This document shows positions 28,899 to 37,860 of a stretch of 64,000 bases of DNA, piece by piece. The number at the start of each line of letters is the position of its first letter. Positions within the stretch are counted from its first letter, which is position 1. The DNA lies in the NCBI GenBank assembly GCA_902785755.1, contig CACZZO010000017.1:1-64000 (forward strand), in the 5' to 3' direction. The position numbers and the translations under genes were made by a program. This DNA is from an uncultured Bacteroidia bacterium (GTDB lineage Bacteria; Bacteroidota; Bacteroidia; Bacteroidales; F082). The notes beneath the pieces were generated by a model. It was not told where the DNA came from and did no database searches. It was given only the letters and a program-made list of their open reading frames with translations.

Positions 28899-30821
28899 AT
28901 GAAAAAGTTATTTACTTTAGCATTAGCCTTGTTGGTGGCCACTGCCGGCTACTCGCAAGTGAGAAAAATGTCGAAAAACGACAATTTGAGAAAGGCAAGC
29001 ACCATGCAGGTGACCAAAGGAATGGAAACCCCTTCCTTGGAGTATGTGCAAATCGAGCCTAACATGACCCGCAGCGACGGTGAGCTTGACTTCGCCACCT
29101 ACGACTGGCAGTCGAACCAAGGTGCTCGCACATGGACTATCGTTTGGCCCGACGGCAAAGTCAACTTTGCTTACACCATGGCTACCGACAACTCCTACAG
29201 CGACCGTGGTACTGGCATCGGTACTTACGATTACAACAACGACGAATGGATTCCTTCAAATGGCCGCATCGAGGCAGAAAGAACCGGTTTCGGCTCCATC
29301 GCCCGCTACAAGGAAAACGGTATCGTTATTGGTGCCCACACATCCAACAACACTGGCATCTACATCGTTGATGACAAGGACAACCTCGTACCGAACAGTG
29401 TCCAACCTGCCATTTACACCGACAACGGGTCTTACACACATCCTTCCGTTATGACTTCTGGTGCCAACCGTGAAATCATCCACCTCTTCTGTGGCAACTT
29501 CGATGACAGCACCATCCTCCCCTTGTATTGGCGCTCGTCTGACGGTATGACCTGGGACAAGGCCGCAGTGGTTCTTCCCTATATCGAAGATTGTGGCTCT
29601 GACTGGGGTACCAACGATTACTATTGGATGGAAACCACCGAAGACAACTGCCTCGCCCTCGTCATCAACAGCGCTTGGAGCGATGGTATTGTTTTGTACA
29701 GCTACGACAATGGTGAGACTTGGGAAAAGAAGACCTTCTATCATCACCCTGGTGTCAATGTCACATACGATGACTCAAAAGTTGCTTTCTTGTATCCTCG
29801 TTGGACTTCTGCCCAGTGGGGTATGGATGGCGAACTTTGCATGGCCTATGATTTCAACGGCACGAATGGCGCGGCTGGCTCGAACGGCTACTATCCCGGC
29901 ATTGGTGGCGTTTCTTTCTGGAGCGAGAGCCTGCCTTACCACGGTGAAAGCACCCCGACTTACGGTATTGACCCGACCAACCCGATGCCTCCCACTCCCG
30001 GTCAGCCCTTCATCATGGACTCCTCCTATATCATGCAAGACATCTACATGAGCTGGTTCATGTTTTCCGAGCAAACTCACCCGGTTTGGCCTGAATACAT
30101 TGGCTACGTCCCTGGCTTGGATGCAAATGGTAATCCCGAGCCTCCGTTTATTGATTCCGTCACGAGCTTCAACATCGAAGACATGTCCAACCACGGCACA
30201 TACAACAGCGGTCCTGCTGGTATGCCTTCCTTGGCACTTGTGCCTGGTTGCGGTGGTTATGACATGGTGGCTGTTTGGATCGCTATGGATGAAGAGCACG
30301 ATCCTGACCAAAACGGCAGACACTTCTACAAGCTCTTTGCCAGATATTCAGGTGACGCTGGTCGCACTTGGAGCAAAATGGTACACCTCACCAACGATTT
30401 CATGTGGACGATGGCCGAATGTGTCTATCCTCAAGCCGCAGTGGTTGGCACCACCCTCGTTGTTGCTGCCCAGTTGGATGGTGAGACTGGCACTTATGTC
30501 CAACAAGACGATTCCGATCCTTCCGACAACTACTATCAAGGCTTCACCTTCGAACTGCCCGACCTCTTCCCGGGTGCCGGTGTTGGTGTCCCTGAAGTGA
30601 GCCACAACACGCACATGAACGTCTATCCTAACCCTGCCACTGAGCAAGTCAACGTCCTTCTCAGCCAGAACGACGAGATCGTGATCTACAACATCATGGG
30701 TCAGAAAGTGATGAGCGTTGAAGGTCACGTTGGTGGCAACTCCATCAACATCAGCAGCCTGAACAGCGGTGTCTACTTCATCAGCGCTGGTTCCGACACT
30801 CAGAAACTTGTTGTGAAATAA
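28899..30821 (+). CDS. Exported T9SS cargo protein, paralogue of the 16.7-kb gene
   Basis: A 640-residue secreted or surface protein of unknown function. The signal peptide is MKKLFTLALALLVATAGYSQ. Asp-box-like turns occur in the middle (YWRSSDGMTWDKA, YSYDNGETWEKKT, SGDAGRTWSK), which suggests a propeller. It ends in a T9SS type A sorting domain (VYPNPATEQVNVLLS, YNIMGQKVMSVEG, LNSGVYFISAGS). The N-terminal region resembles the product of 16657-18690. A strong bidirectional terminator follows. Confidence 0.9.
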   Translation: MKKLFTLALALLVATAGYSQVRKMSKNDNLRKASTMQVTKGMETPSLEYVQIEPNMTRSDGELDFATYDWQSNQGARTWTIVWPDGKVNFAYTMATDNSYSDRGTGIGTYDYNNDEWIPSNGRIEAERTGFGSIARYKENGIVIGAHTSNNTGIYIVDDKDNLVPNSVQPAIYTDNGSYTHPSVMTSGANREIIHLFCGNFDDSTILPLYWRSSDGMTWDKAAVVLPYIEDCGSDWGTNDYYWMETTEDNCLALVINSAWSDGIVLYSYDNGETWEKKTFYHHPGVNVTYDDSKVAFLYPRWTSAQWGMDGELCMAYDFNGTNGAAGSNGYYPGIGGVSFWSESLPYHGESTPTYGIDPTNPMPPTPGQPFIMDSSYIMQDIYMSWFMFSEQTHPVWPEYIGYVPGLDANGNPEPPFIDSVTSFNIEDMSNHGTYNSGPAGMPSLALVPGCGGYDMVAVWIAMDEEHDPDQNGRHFYKLFARYSGDAGRTWSKMVHLTNDFMWTMAECVYPQAAVVGTTLVVAAQLDGETGTYVQQDDSDPSDNYYQGFTFELPDLFPGAGVGVPEVSHNTHMNVYPNPATEQVNVLLSQNDEIVIYNIMGQKVMSVEGHVGGNSINISSLNSGVYFISAGSDTQKLVVK

Positions 30822-30863
30822 TAATAGGATTGTTTCTCACATAAAGATTTTAGCTTAATAGCG

Positions 30864-30892
30864 AAAAAGGAGGCTTTCGAGCCTCCTTTTTT
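30864..30892. terminator. Bidirectional terminator between the T9SS gene and pdxA
   Basis: A 12-bp stem (AAAAAGGAGGCT with AGCCTCCTTTTT) closes on a TTCG loop, with A and T runs on the two sides. It serves both convergent genes and touches the pdxA stop codon. Confidence 0.9.
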
Positions 30893-31884
30893 CATTTCCC
30901 CTTGCGATGCCTGACAATGTCTTCAGCAAGATAAAGCGCTTTCCGATAGAAATCGGGTTCGGCCTTGTTGGCATTGGCCAACTCGAAAGCAGGCCCGTGC
31001 ATGGGTGCCGTACACACGATGGGTAGTCCCGCCCAATAATAGGCGCAACCGTCCAAGGCCATCAGCTTCAGCGGGAACACGCCTTGCTCGTAGTGCATCG
31101 CCATCACTGCGTCATACTTCATCCACAAGTCAGAGGCGAACATTTGTGTGGAAGAGAAAGGCCCAAAGGCGAAGATGCCTTTTTTCTGGGCATCGCCAAC
31201 GGCTTTCACTACCTTGTCGTCGCCATTGGATACCGAGCCGGAATGGGGATTGATGCCCAAGACGGCAATCTTTGGTGACGGAATCCCGAAGTCCGACTTC
31301 AGGGCCTGCGAAAACACGGCCAACTTGTTGACGAGGAAGCGGATGTCGATGGCTCCCAAGGCTTCACTGAGGGGCAAGTCGTCGGTGGCTAAGGCTATCC
31401 GCATCTTGCCGCTCACCATCACGCGCAGGGTTTCGGCATCTTTGTGGAACGAAAACAGGAAATCGCGGTTGCTTTTCGCCGCCAAGGGGCTGTCGGGGGC
31501 CATTACCAAGGCATCGATGAGGCCTTTCTGTAGGTCGTCGACTGCCCGTTTCATCGACAGCACCGACATTTCGGTGGAGGTCTCGTTGGGCACGCCCGGC
31601 TCGATTTTCACCTCGTTTTCCACAATATTGACGATGTTGAATTTCTTTTCAGAGGCTTGTTGCGCATCGCGGATCAAGTTGTAGTTGGGACTGTCGAGGC
31701 CGAGGTTCTTCTTGTAGTAGGAGAAGGCTTTCGATTGACCATAAAGGATGGGGGCCATCGATTCGAACATGCGCGAATCCGAAAAAGCTTTCAGCATAAT
31801 CTCGTAGCCTATGCCGTTGATATCGCCATGGCTGAGTCCGATGTGGGGGAGTGGGGTAGGAGTAGAGTGGTTTTGCATAGGCAT
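30892..31884 (-). CDS. pdxA: 4-hydroxythreonine-4-phosphate dehydrogenase
   Basis: A 330-residue NAD-dependent enzyme of the DXP-dependent pyridoxal phosphate pathway. Recognisable blocks are GDINGIGYEIM near the N-terminus, the metal-binding His region in LGINPHSG, and HYEQGVFPLKL / TAPMHGPAFELA towards the end. Two close ATGs (31884 and 31878) are possible starts; the frame runs back to 31926, beyond the likely transcription start. Confidence 0.93.
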   Translation of the reverse strand: MPMQNHSTPTPLPHIGLSHGDINGIGYEIMLKAFSDSRMFESMAPILYGQSKAFSYYKKNLGLDSPNYNLIRDAQQASEKKFNIVNIVENEVKIEPGVPNETSTEMSVLSMKRAVDDLQKGLIDALVMAPDSPLAAKSNRDFLFSFHKDAETLRVMVSGKMRIALATDDLPLSEALGAIDIRFLVNKLAVFSQALKSDFGIPSPKIAVLGINPHSGSVSNGDDKVVKAVGDAQKKGIFAFGPFSSTQMFASDLWMKYDAVMAMHYEQGVFPLKLMALDGCAYYWAGLPIVCTAPMHGPAFELANANKAEPDFYRKALYLAEDIVRHRKGK

Positions 31885-31923
31885 AAGTTTTATTGGACTG
31901 AATTTCAACGCGAAATCAGACTT

Positions 31924-31931
31924 CAAAATTA
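31924..31931 (-). promoter_or_regulatory. -7 box for pdxA
   Basis: Minus-strand TAATTTTG, about 40 bp before the likely pdxA start; it argues against the start at 31926. Confidence 0.5.
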
Positions 31932-31969
31932 GACATTAAAATCAACAAAACAAAAAAAATCCGCTTTTT

Positions 31970-33211
31970 TTATGAAAAAAGGACTTTTTTGAAGCCATTT
32001 ATGATGATTTCGGTGGCTCCAACCTGCGATTTCAGGTAGTTTTGGCAGGTTTCGGAGGCTTTTGCGAAAAAGGTCGGGTCGTCCATCAGCCGTGTGAAAG
32101 CCGCTTCCATTTCCTCCTCGTTCCGAATGGGGAAAGCCGCTTGCAAGGCCACCAAATCGACCGCTTCCTTGAAACTTTTGTACTTTGGCCCGAACACCAC
32201 GGGACAGCCAAAGGTGACTGGTTCTTGGATGTTGTGGATGTTCACCCCGAAGCCGCCACCGATGTAGACGAACCGTGCATATTGGTAAAGTTGGTTGAGT
32301 ATGCCAATCGTGTTGACAATCATAATATTTGACCGTTTTTCAGCATCCAAATCCGTGTAGCATTGTCCCTCTGGAAACATGGTCTTGATTTGCGCAATGT
32401 GCGATGCCGAAATGTCGTGCGGCGCAATGATGAGGCAATAATCCTCGGGCAAGCGGGGCATGAATTTCGCCAATAATTGCTCGTCGGGTGGCCAAGTGCT
32501 GCCCGCTATGATGCAATTCCGTCCGCCGATGAATTGCTCGATTTCGGGGAAGGGCTTGGCTTGCTGTGCGATGGCTGCCACGCGGTCGAAGCGCGTGTCG
32601 CCGCACACGGTGAAATTATTGAATCCGCTGTTTTTCAATAATTTGGCTGTGGTTTCGTCTTGCACGAAGAAGTGCGTCACATTGTTCAATTGTTTGCGGA
32701 ACCAGGTGCTGTACCATTGGAAGAAATACGAGTCAGGCTTGAGGATGAGGGAGATGTATAACAGCGGAATGTCGGCCTCTTTCAATGCCTGCATGTAGTT
32801 GAACCAGAACTCATACTTGATGAAGAAAGCAGCCACAAAATGGTGACGTTGCACCCATTCAGCGGCATGGCGTGGCGTGTCGGTGGGCAGGTAGACGACT
32901 TCATCGGCCAAAGGATAGTTCTTGCGGATTTCGTAGCCGGAAGGGGAGAAGAACGACAACAGAATCTTGAAATGTGGGAACTCTTTTTTTAGTGCCTCGA
33001 TGACGGGTCGGCCTTGCTCAAACTCGCCGAGCGAGGCCGCATGAAACCAAATCCATTGTTCGGTCGGACCCTGAGCCTGTAGAAGGGTTCTTTGGACCTT
33101 ACGGCCATCCACCCATTGCTTGGCCTTGGCATGACCCAAGCATGCGGCAATCCTCACGCCGAGCGAATAAAAATGGATGGCTGTGGTGTATAGCAAGCGC
33201 ACGACGGTCAA
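31970..33211 (-). CDS. waaA: Kdo transferase WaaA
   Basis: An enzyme of 413 codons at most that attaches Kdo to lipid A precursor at the inner membrane. The donor-side motif FHAASLGEFEQGRP and the C-terminal GGGFGVNIHNIQEP are typical of the GT30 family. No ATG is available: a TAA lies directly before a TTG at 33211, and a GTG at 33202 would give MRLLYT, which resembles the family N-terminus better. The TTG shares bases with the TGA of the upstream gene, so translation is probably coupled. It connects functionally with kdsD and lptB elsewhere in the window. Confidence 0.93.
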   Translation of the reverse strand: MTVVRLLYTTAIHFYSLGVRIAACLGHAKAKQWVDGRKVQRTLLQAQGPTEQWIWFHAASLGEFEQGRPVIEALKKEFPHFKILLSFFSPSGYEIRKNYPLADEVVYLPTDTPRHAAEWVQRHHFVAAFFIKYEFWFNYMQALKEADIPLLYISLILKPDSYFFQWYSTWFRKQLNNVTHFFVQDETTAKLLKNSGFNNFTVCGDTRFDRVAAIAQQAKPFPEIEQFIGGRNCIIAGSTWPPDEQLLAKFMPRLPEDYCLIIAPHDISASHIAQIKTMFPEGQCYTDLDAEKRSNIMIVNTIGILNQLYQYARFVYIGGGFGVNIHNIQEPVTFGCPVVFGPKYKSFKEAVDLVALQAAFPIRNEEEMEAAFTRLMDDPTFFAKASETCQNYLKSQVGATEIIINGFKKVLFS

Positions 33212-34002
33212 TTATAGTAGTATTCCTGCGGCTGGCGTTCATAGAAAGGAATGTTCCAACAGACGCGAATGCCGAAATAAAGGTCGTTGAAGCGTTTGTT
33301 CGGGTCGGTGGGTCCCACGGGCTTGCCGTCGAACACGCGGAAATCGTAATCGCGGAGGTTGCGGGTTCGGGCGTAAGTCACCTCAAGCGAGATGGAAAGG
33401 TTGAGCAGTCGGGTATCGTTGAGCAGGAGATAGCCCGTTTCAAGATGGATGGCCGGGCCGCCGCGCAAACGGTCATAGCCATATTGGTAGTCGCCCTCCA
33501 CCTGATAAGGTGGATTGAGCAAGGTTTGTTGGTAATCGATTCGGATGCGGTTGCGGAGATAACCCAAGCCGGCTTGCACGAAAAAGCCGCTGTTTGGATT
33601 GGTGCCAAAAGGGAACAGCTTGCCTGCCTCCAATTGGAAATGGAAGCCACGCTGGTTGACTTCAAAGAGGGAAATGCTGCCTGCACCGCCGATGACTTCG
33701 CCCGTACTTGTGGTGATGCCTTCGCCGAAAACCTCCATGCGGTCGATGTTGAGTTTGCTGCCAAAGATATAGTTGGCATTGGCCGTGAAAAGCCAGTTCG
33801 ACTCGGTCTTGTAGACGAAACTGCCACCAATGTTATGGCTGATGCCGTACAATTTCTTGGTGTCCAACCCCGGAATGTGGAAAGCGTAGGTGGCTTGGAA
33901 CATGGTCACGGGAATGGGATCTTTCATTATGTCTTTCGGCATTTGGGCAAACGACGAAAGCGAAATGCCCAACAGAAGCAGTAAAGGTATAAACTTGCGC
34001 AT
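33208..34002 (-). CDS. Putative outer-membrane beta-barrel protein
   Basis: A 264-residue exported protein of unknown function. The signal peptide is MRKFIPLLLLLGISLSSFAQ. The rest alternates hydrophobic and polar residues with many aromatics (GGSFVYKTESNWLFTANANY) and ends in aromatic residues (QEYYYN), as in a small outer-membrane barrel. It is translationally coupled to waaA (4-bp overlap), which may point to an envelope role. It is transcribed from the palindromic promoter at 34045-34080. Confidence 0.75.
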   Translation of the reverse strand: MRKFIPLLLLLGISLSSFAQMPKDIMKDPIPVTMFQATYAFHIPGLDTKKLYGISHNIGGSFVYKTESNWLFTANANYIFGSKLNIDRMEVFGEGITTSTGEVIGGAGSISLFEVNQRGFHFQLEAGKLFPFGTNPNSGFFVQAGLGYLRNRIRIDYQQTLLNPPYQVEGDYQYGYDRLRGGPAIHLETGYLLLNDTRLLNLSISLEVTYARTRNLRDYDFRVFDGKPVGPTDPNKRFNDLYFGIRVCWNIPFYERQPQEYYYN

Positions 34003-34044
34003 GGTTTTTCTTTTTTTATTGAACGGGCAATTGCTGGTTTTAGT

Positions 34045-34080
34045 ATTGCGCTGCAAAAATACGTATTTTTGCAGCGCAAT
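34045..34080. promoter_or_regulatory. Perfect 36-bp palindrome with two divergent -7 boxes
   Basis: Each half is ATTGCGCTGCAAAAATAC and its exact complement. Minus-strand TATTTTTG (34054-34061) faces the OMP-waaA genes; plus-strand TATTTTTG (34064-34071) faces the M16 gene. The two boxes are 2 bp apart, so only one direction may be used at a time. Confidence 0.8.
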
Positions 34081-34090
34081 TTATTGAGAA

Positions 34091-35326
34091 ATGTTGGAAA
34101 ACAAATATAACGAATCCGTTTTACCAAACGGAATCAGGCTGATACACAAACAGAAACAAGGCGAAATCGCCCATTTGGTGCTGATGGTGGAAACCGGCAC
34201 CCGCGACGAGCAGGCGCAAGAGAACGGTCTTGCCCACTTCGTGGAGCACACCATCTTCAAAGGCACGCAAAACCGCAAGGCTTACCACATTTTGAGTTGC
34301 CTTGACAATGTGGGCGGCGACCTTAACGCCTTCACTACCAAGGAGGAAACCTGCCTTCAAGCTACTTTCCTGAAGCAGCACTACAGGCGCACCTTCGACC
34401 TTTTCGCCGACATCGCTTTCCGTTCCACTTTTCCTGAAAACGAGTTGGCCAAGGAGAAGGAAGTCATTTTGGACGAAATCAATTCCTACCTCGATTCGCC
34501 TTCGGATGAGATTTACGACCTCTATGAGGAGATGGTCTTCAAAGGACATCCGCTTTCACGCAACATATTGGGAACCACGGAGTTGGTGAAAGGCTACAAG
34601 CGTCAGGACATTCTTGACTTCATGGCGCACAACTACAGCACCGACCAAATGATTTTGGCTTCGGTCGGCAACATCAGTTTCAAGGAGTTTGAGCGGTTGG
34701 CCATGACCTTTTTCGGTAGTCAGCCTGCACACCTTATTAATAGAAAGCGCGAAGTCTTCAAGGGCTACATTCCCACGGAGCGCACCTTGACGCGAAACAA
34801 CCACCTGAGCCACTGCATTATAGGCAACATTGCGCCCGAGTTTTGCAGCCCGCTACGAATGCCTATCGTAATGTTGAACAATGTATTGGGCGGCCCGGCA
34901 ATGAGCTCGCGCCTCGGGCTGAATATCCGCGAGAAATACGGCTTCGCTTATACTATCGAATCGCAATACACCGCCTATTCTGATGTCGGACTCATCAATG
35001 TCTATATGGCCGTCGACCCTGACTCGTTGGAAAAGGCCATTGGATTGGTTCACAAGGAATTGGAGAAACTTTGCATCCAAAAAATGGGCACTTTGCAACT
35101 GCACCACGCCAAGCAGCAACTCATCGGTCAAGTCGCGCTGAGTTACGAAAGCGGAATGAACGAACTCCTGAGCGCAACTCGCTCCCTCATCATGGGCGAA
35201 CCGATTGAATACATGGACGACATCATCCGCAAGGTGGAAGCCGTCACCGCCGAAGACATCTTGGAAGTGGCTAATCGGGTGTTTGAGAAAAAGCAACTAA
35301 GTCGGATTGTTTTCCAAGGAAACTAA
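34091..35326 (+). CDS. M16 family zinc metallopeptidase
   Basis: A 411-residue pitrilysin-like peptidase. The inverted zinc motif HXXEH is H49-F-V-E52-H53, with the third ligand E129 in EVILDEINSYLD. The C-terminal half is the inactive M16 repeat with the R/Y region typical of one-gene processing peptidases (MSSRLGLNIREKYGFAYTI split over the block). The physiological substrate is unknown. Its last 4 bp overlap the convergent purE stop. Confidence 0.93.
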   Translation: MLENKYNESVLPNGIRLIHKQKQGEIAHLVLMVETGTRDEQAQENGLAHFVEHTIFKGTQNRKAYHILSCLDNVGGDLNAFTTKEETCLQATFLKQHYRRTFDLFADIAFRSTFPENELAKEKEVILDEINSYLDSPSDEIYDLYEEMVFKGHPLSRNILGTTELVKGYKRQDILDFMAHNYSTDQMILASVGNISFKEFERLAMTFFGSQPAHLINRKREVFKGYIPTERTLTRNNHLSHCIIGNIAPEFCSPLRMPIVMLNNVLGGPAMSSRLGLNIREKYGFAYTIESQYTAYSDVGLINVYMAVDPDSLEKAIGLVHKELEKLCIQKMGTLQLHHAKQQLIGQVALSYESGMNELLSATRSLIMGEPIEYMDDIIRKVEAVTAEDILEVANRVFEKKQLSRIVFQGN

Positions 35327-35829
35327 TTCGTCTTAAACCTATACTTCACTTCCTTCAGTTCGGCATTGGCCTTCGTGATTTTGTTCTTCAGATTTTCCTT
35401 GTAATTCAATACTTTGGCAGAGATTTGTGCATCGCCCAAGGCGAGCATTTCGGCAGCGAGGATGGCAGCGTTCAAGGCACCGTTCACGCCCACTGTAGCC
35501 ACGGGAATTCCAGGAGGCATTTGGATGATGGACAACATAGCGTCTAAGCCATCAAGCATACCTTTCACGGGTACGCCGATGACGGGCAAAGTCGTGTTGG
35601 CGGCAATCACGCCCGGCAAGGCGGCGGCCATGCCAGCGGCGGCGATAATCACTTTGATGCCACGACCTTGGGCTTCGCGGGCATAGGTTTCAACCTCGTG
35701 CGGTGTGCGGTGCGCGCTGAGGGCGTTCATCTCAAACGGGATTTCCATTTCGTCGAAGAACTGAGCGGCTTTTTCAAGAACGGGAAGGTCGCTGGTGCTT
35801 CCCATAATAATGCTTACTATTGGGGTCAT
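35323..35829 (-). CDS. purE: N5-carboxyaminoimidazole ribonucleotide mutase
   Basis: A 168-residue enzyme of purine synthesis that moves the carboxyl group of N5-CAIR to C4. Family blocks are MGSTSDLPVLEKAA, SAHRTPHEV and AAAGMAAALPGV. It belongs to the class I type of bacteria. Its ATG overlaps the stop of a 45-codon gene (ATGA), so the two are coupled. No purK is adjacent. Confidence 0.95.
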   Translation of the reverse strand: MTPIVSIIMGSTSDLPVLEKAAQFFDEMEIPFEMNALSAHRTPHEVETYAREAQGRGIKVIIAAAGMAAALPGVIAANTTLPVIGVPVKGMLDGLDAMLSIIQMPPGIPVATVGVNGALNAAILAAEMLALGDAQISAKVLNYKENLKNKITKANAELKEVKYRFKTN

Positions 35830-35963
35830 AATTTTCTGATTTTTTTCACAATACCGTCAAAACTTGCAAACCCCTTTTGTTGCTTGGGAAAGTCGCCAAC
35901 CGGCTTTTTCCCAGCGGCGAGGCGGTTGCCGAGCCGCATCCTTTCATAATTGAAGTTTTGCAT
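35826..35963 (-). CDS. Small basic protein upstream of purE
   Basis: A 45-residue ORF ending in the ATGA overlap with purE. It is rich in Lys, Arg, Gly and Phe (MQNFNYERMRLGNRL... FDGIVKKIRKL) and has no signal peptide or membrane segment. The start at 35963 is chosen because the promoter box at 35995-36002 would begin transcription near 35988, which excludes the longer frame to 36047. I do not recognise a family. It could be a real small protein or a translated leader controlling purE. Confidence 0.6.
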   Translation of the reverse strand: MQNFNYERMRLGNRLAAGKKPVGDFPKQQKGFASFDGIVKKIRKL

Positions 35964-35994
35964 TGTTTTGAGAGTTTTGTGATTAATTACTCCG

Positions 35995-36002
35995 CAAAAG
36001 TA
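35995..36002 (-). promoter_or_regulatory. -7 box of the small ORF-purE unit
   Basis: Minus-strand TACTTTTG, 31 bp before the small ORF's ATG. Confidence 0.6.
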
Positions 36003-36054
36003 GTTTTTTTTCAAATTCCCTAACATAGTATCTGAAAATTCCAACAAGATTATT

Positions 36055-36062
36055 TATTTTTG
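36055..36062 (+). promoter_or_regulatory. -7 box of the restriction-modification genes
   Basis: TATTTTTG, 26 bp before the methyltransferase ATG at 36089. Confidence 0.6.
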
Positions 36063-36088
36063 CATCAAATTAGATGTGAGTAAAGACA

Positions 36089-37852
36089 ATGCCAACTTCA
36101 GCAAAAGCAGCGAAAACCTATAAGATTCTCAGTATCAATTTTGAAGAATTTAGAGATGCTTACCAAGACGGCATCGTTCCAATCATTAAACCATTGGACT
36201 CAGATATTCAAGCTATTCATGGCTTAAACCCAGAAGCGCATGTGCTCATCGCTATTGTACCAATTAAAGACGCAGGAGATGTCTTGAAGCAATCGACAAA
36301 AAACTATTGGACACGACCCAAATTTCCCAATACAATTGATTTAAAGCAAGTAGAGTATTTTGTCCCTTATATTAGTGGTAAGGGGATTCGAGACATTTAT
36401 CAAGTCACAAAAATACATACAGGTACAAAAAAAGACTTAGTTCCTGAATGTGATGACGACCGTATGCGTTTAGTTTTTGAGGTAAAATTCCTAAAACAAT
36501 TATTCGATGACTTCAAACCTCACAATTTACAAATCTGGCATGCTTTTACCGATACTAGTATAAAGAGTTTGTTGCAAGTAAAACCCACAATCCGATTTGT
36601 AGATTTGTTTGCTGGTATTGGTGGCATCAGATTAGGGCTTGAACAAGCCGCTAAAGATTTAGGCTATGAAACACACTGTGTTCTGACTTCCGAGATCAAG
36701 CCTACTGCCATAAAAGTGTTACGCCAAAATCATCCCCAAGAGGATATTTATGGCGATATTACACAAATAAAAGCTGATGGAATCCCGGATTTCGACATAC
36801 TATGTGCCGGATTTCCTTGCCAAGCATTCTCATTTGCTGGAAAAAGATTAGGATTTGAAGATACACGAGGCACATTGTTCTTTGATGTTGCTCGGATTTT
36901 AAAGGAAAAACACCCCAAGGGATTTATCTTAGAAAATGTGGAAGGGTTAGTGAGCCATGATAAAGGCAAAACTTTTAGTATTATTTTAGATACTCTGAAC
37001 CAACTTGGTTATAGAGTTTCGTATAGAATACTTAATTCAAAAGACTTTGGAGTTCCACAAGAGCGCAAACGTATTTATATCATTGGTTCTGAAAAAGAGA
37101 CGGTATCTTTAGAGAATTTCCCTGTCACAAACAAAAAAGTTGGTATTATACTTGAAAAAGGGTTACAAACCTCAAAATCCAAGTTTGTGAAGCAACTGTT
37201 GTCAGTATATCCCCCAAAATCTTTGATTGGAAAGAAAATAAAGGATAAGCGTGGAGGCAAAGACAACATACACAGTTGGGATATGGAATTAAAAGGCAAC
37301 ATTTCAACGAAACAAAAAGAGTTACTTAACAAACTATTGACAGAAAGACGTAAACATAAATGGGCAACTGATTATTACCACATTGACTGGATGGATGGTA
37401 TGCCTCTAACAGTTGACATGATACGAGAGTTCTATAATGATCCCGATTTGGAAAATATGCTGTATGATTTGGTAGATAAGGGCTATTTAGTTTATGAACA
37501 CCCAAAAAAACTAATCAAAGAAGGCACTACAACCAAACGCATTCCAGACCCTAGTCTTCCAAAAGGATATAACATTGTTGCCGGCAAATTGAGTTTCGAA
37601 GTCTCTGAAATATTAGATCCAAAGGGATACGCGCCAACTCTTGTTGCAATGGATATGCATCGTTTGCATGTTATTGATGGTGATGGGTTGCGTATGTTGA
37701 CATTAAAAGAAGGCAAACGATTGTTTGGCTATCCTGATAACTACAAAATGGATGTTCCTCTCAAAGAGGGATACGATTTGCTGGGTAACACAGTGGTCGT
37801 TCCTGTCATAAAAGCTGTAGCAACCCGATTGTTAGAAACATTAGAAAAATAA
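36089..37852 (+). CDS. DNA cytosine-5 methyltransferase
   Basis: A 587-residue C5 methyltransferase. Motif I is FAGIGG (174-179), motif IV GFPCQAFS with catalytic C244, motif VI LENVEGL, motif VIII QERKRIYIIG, and the C-terminal motif X is LLGNTVVVPV. A 165-residue N-terminal extension precedes the catalytic core, and a long variable region between VIII and X should read the target. It lies 8 bp before a restriction endonuclease gene. Base composition is clearly more AT-rich than the neighbours (many ATA, TTA and AAA codons), which suggests recent transfer. Confidence 0.95.
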   Translation: MPTSAKAAKTYKILSINFEEFRDAYQDGIVPIIKPLDSDIQAIHGLNPEAHVLIAIVPIKDAGDVLKQSTKNYWTRPKFPNTIDLKQVEYFVPYISGKGIRDIYQVTKIHTGTKKDLVPECDDDRMRLVFEVKFLKQLFDDFKPHNLQIWHAFTDTSIKSLLQVKPTIRFVDLFAGIGGIRLGLEQAAKDLGYETHCVLTSEIKPTAIKVLRQNHPQEDIYGDITQIKADGIPDFDILCAGFPCQAFSFAGKRLGFEDTRGTLFFDVARILKEKHPKGFILENVEGLVSHDKGKTFSIILDTLNQLGYRVSYRILNSKDFGVPQERKRIYIIGSEKETVSLENFPVTNKKVGIILEKGLQTSKSKFVKQLLSVYPPKSLIGKKIKDKRGGKDNIHSWDMELKGNISTKQKELLNKLLTERRKHKWATDYYHIDWMDGMPLTVDMIREFYNDPDLENMLYDLVDKGYLVYEHPKKLIKEGTTTKRIPDPSLPKGYNIVAGKLSFEVSEILDPKGYAPTLVAMDMHRLHVIDGDGLRMLTLKEGKRLFGYPDNYKMDVPLKEGYDLLGNTVVVPVIKAVATRLLETLEK

Positions 37853-37860
37853 ATAAGAAT

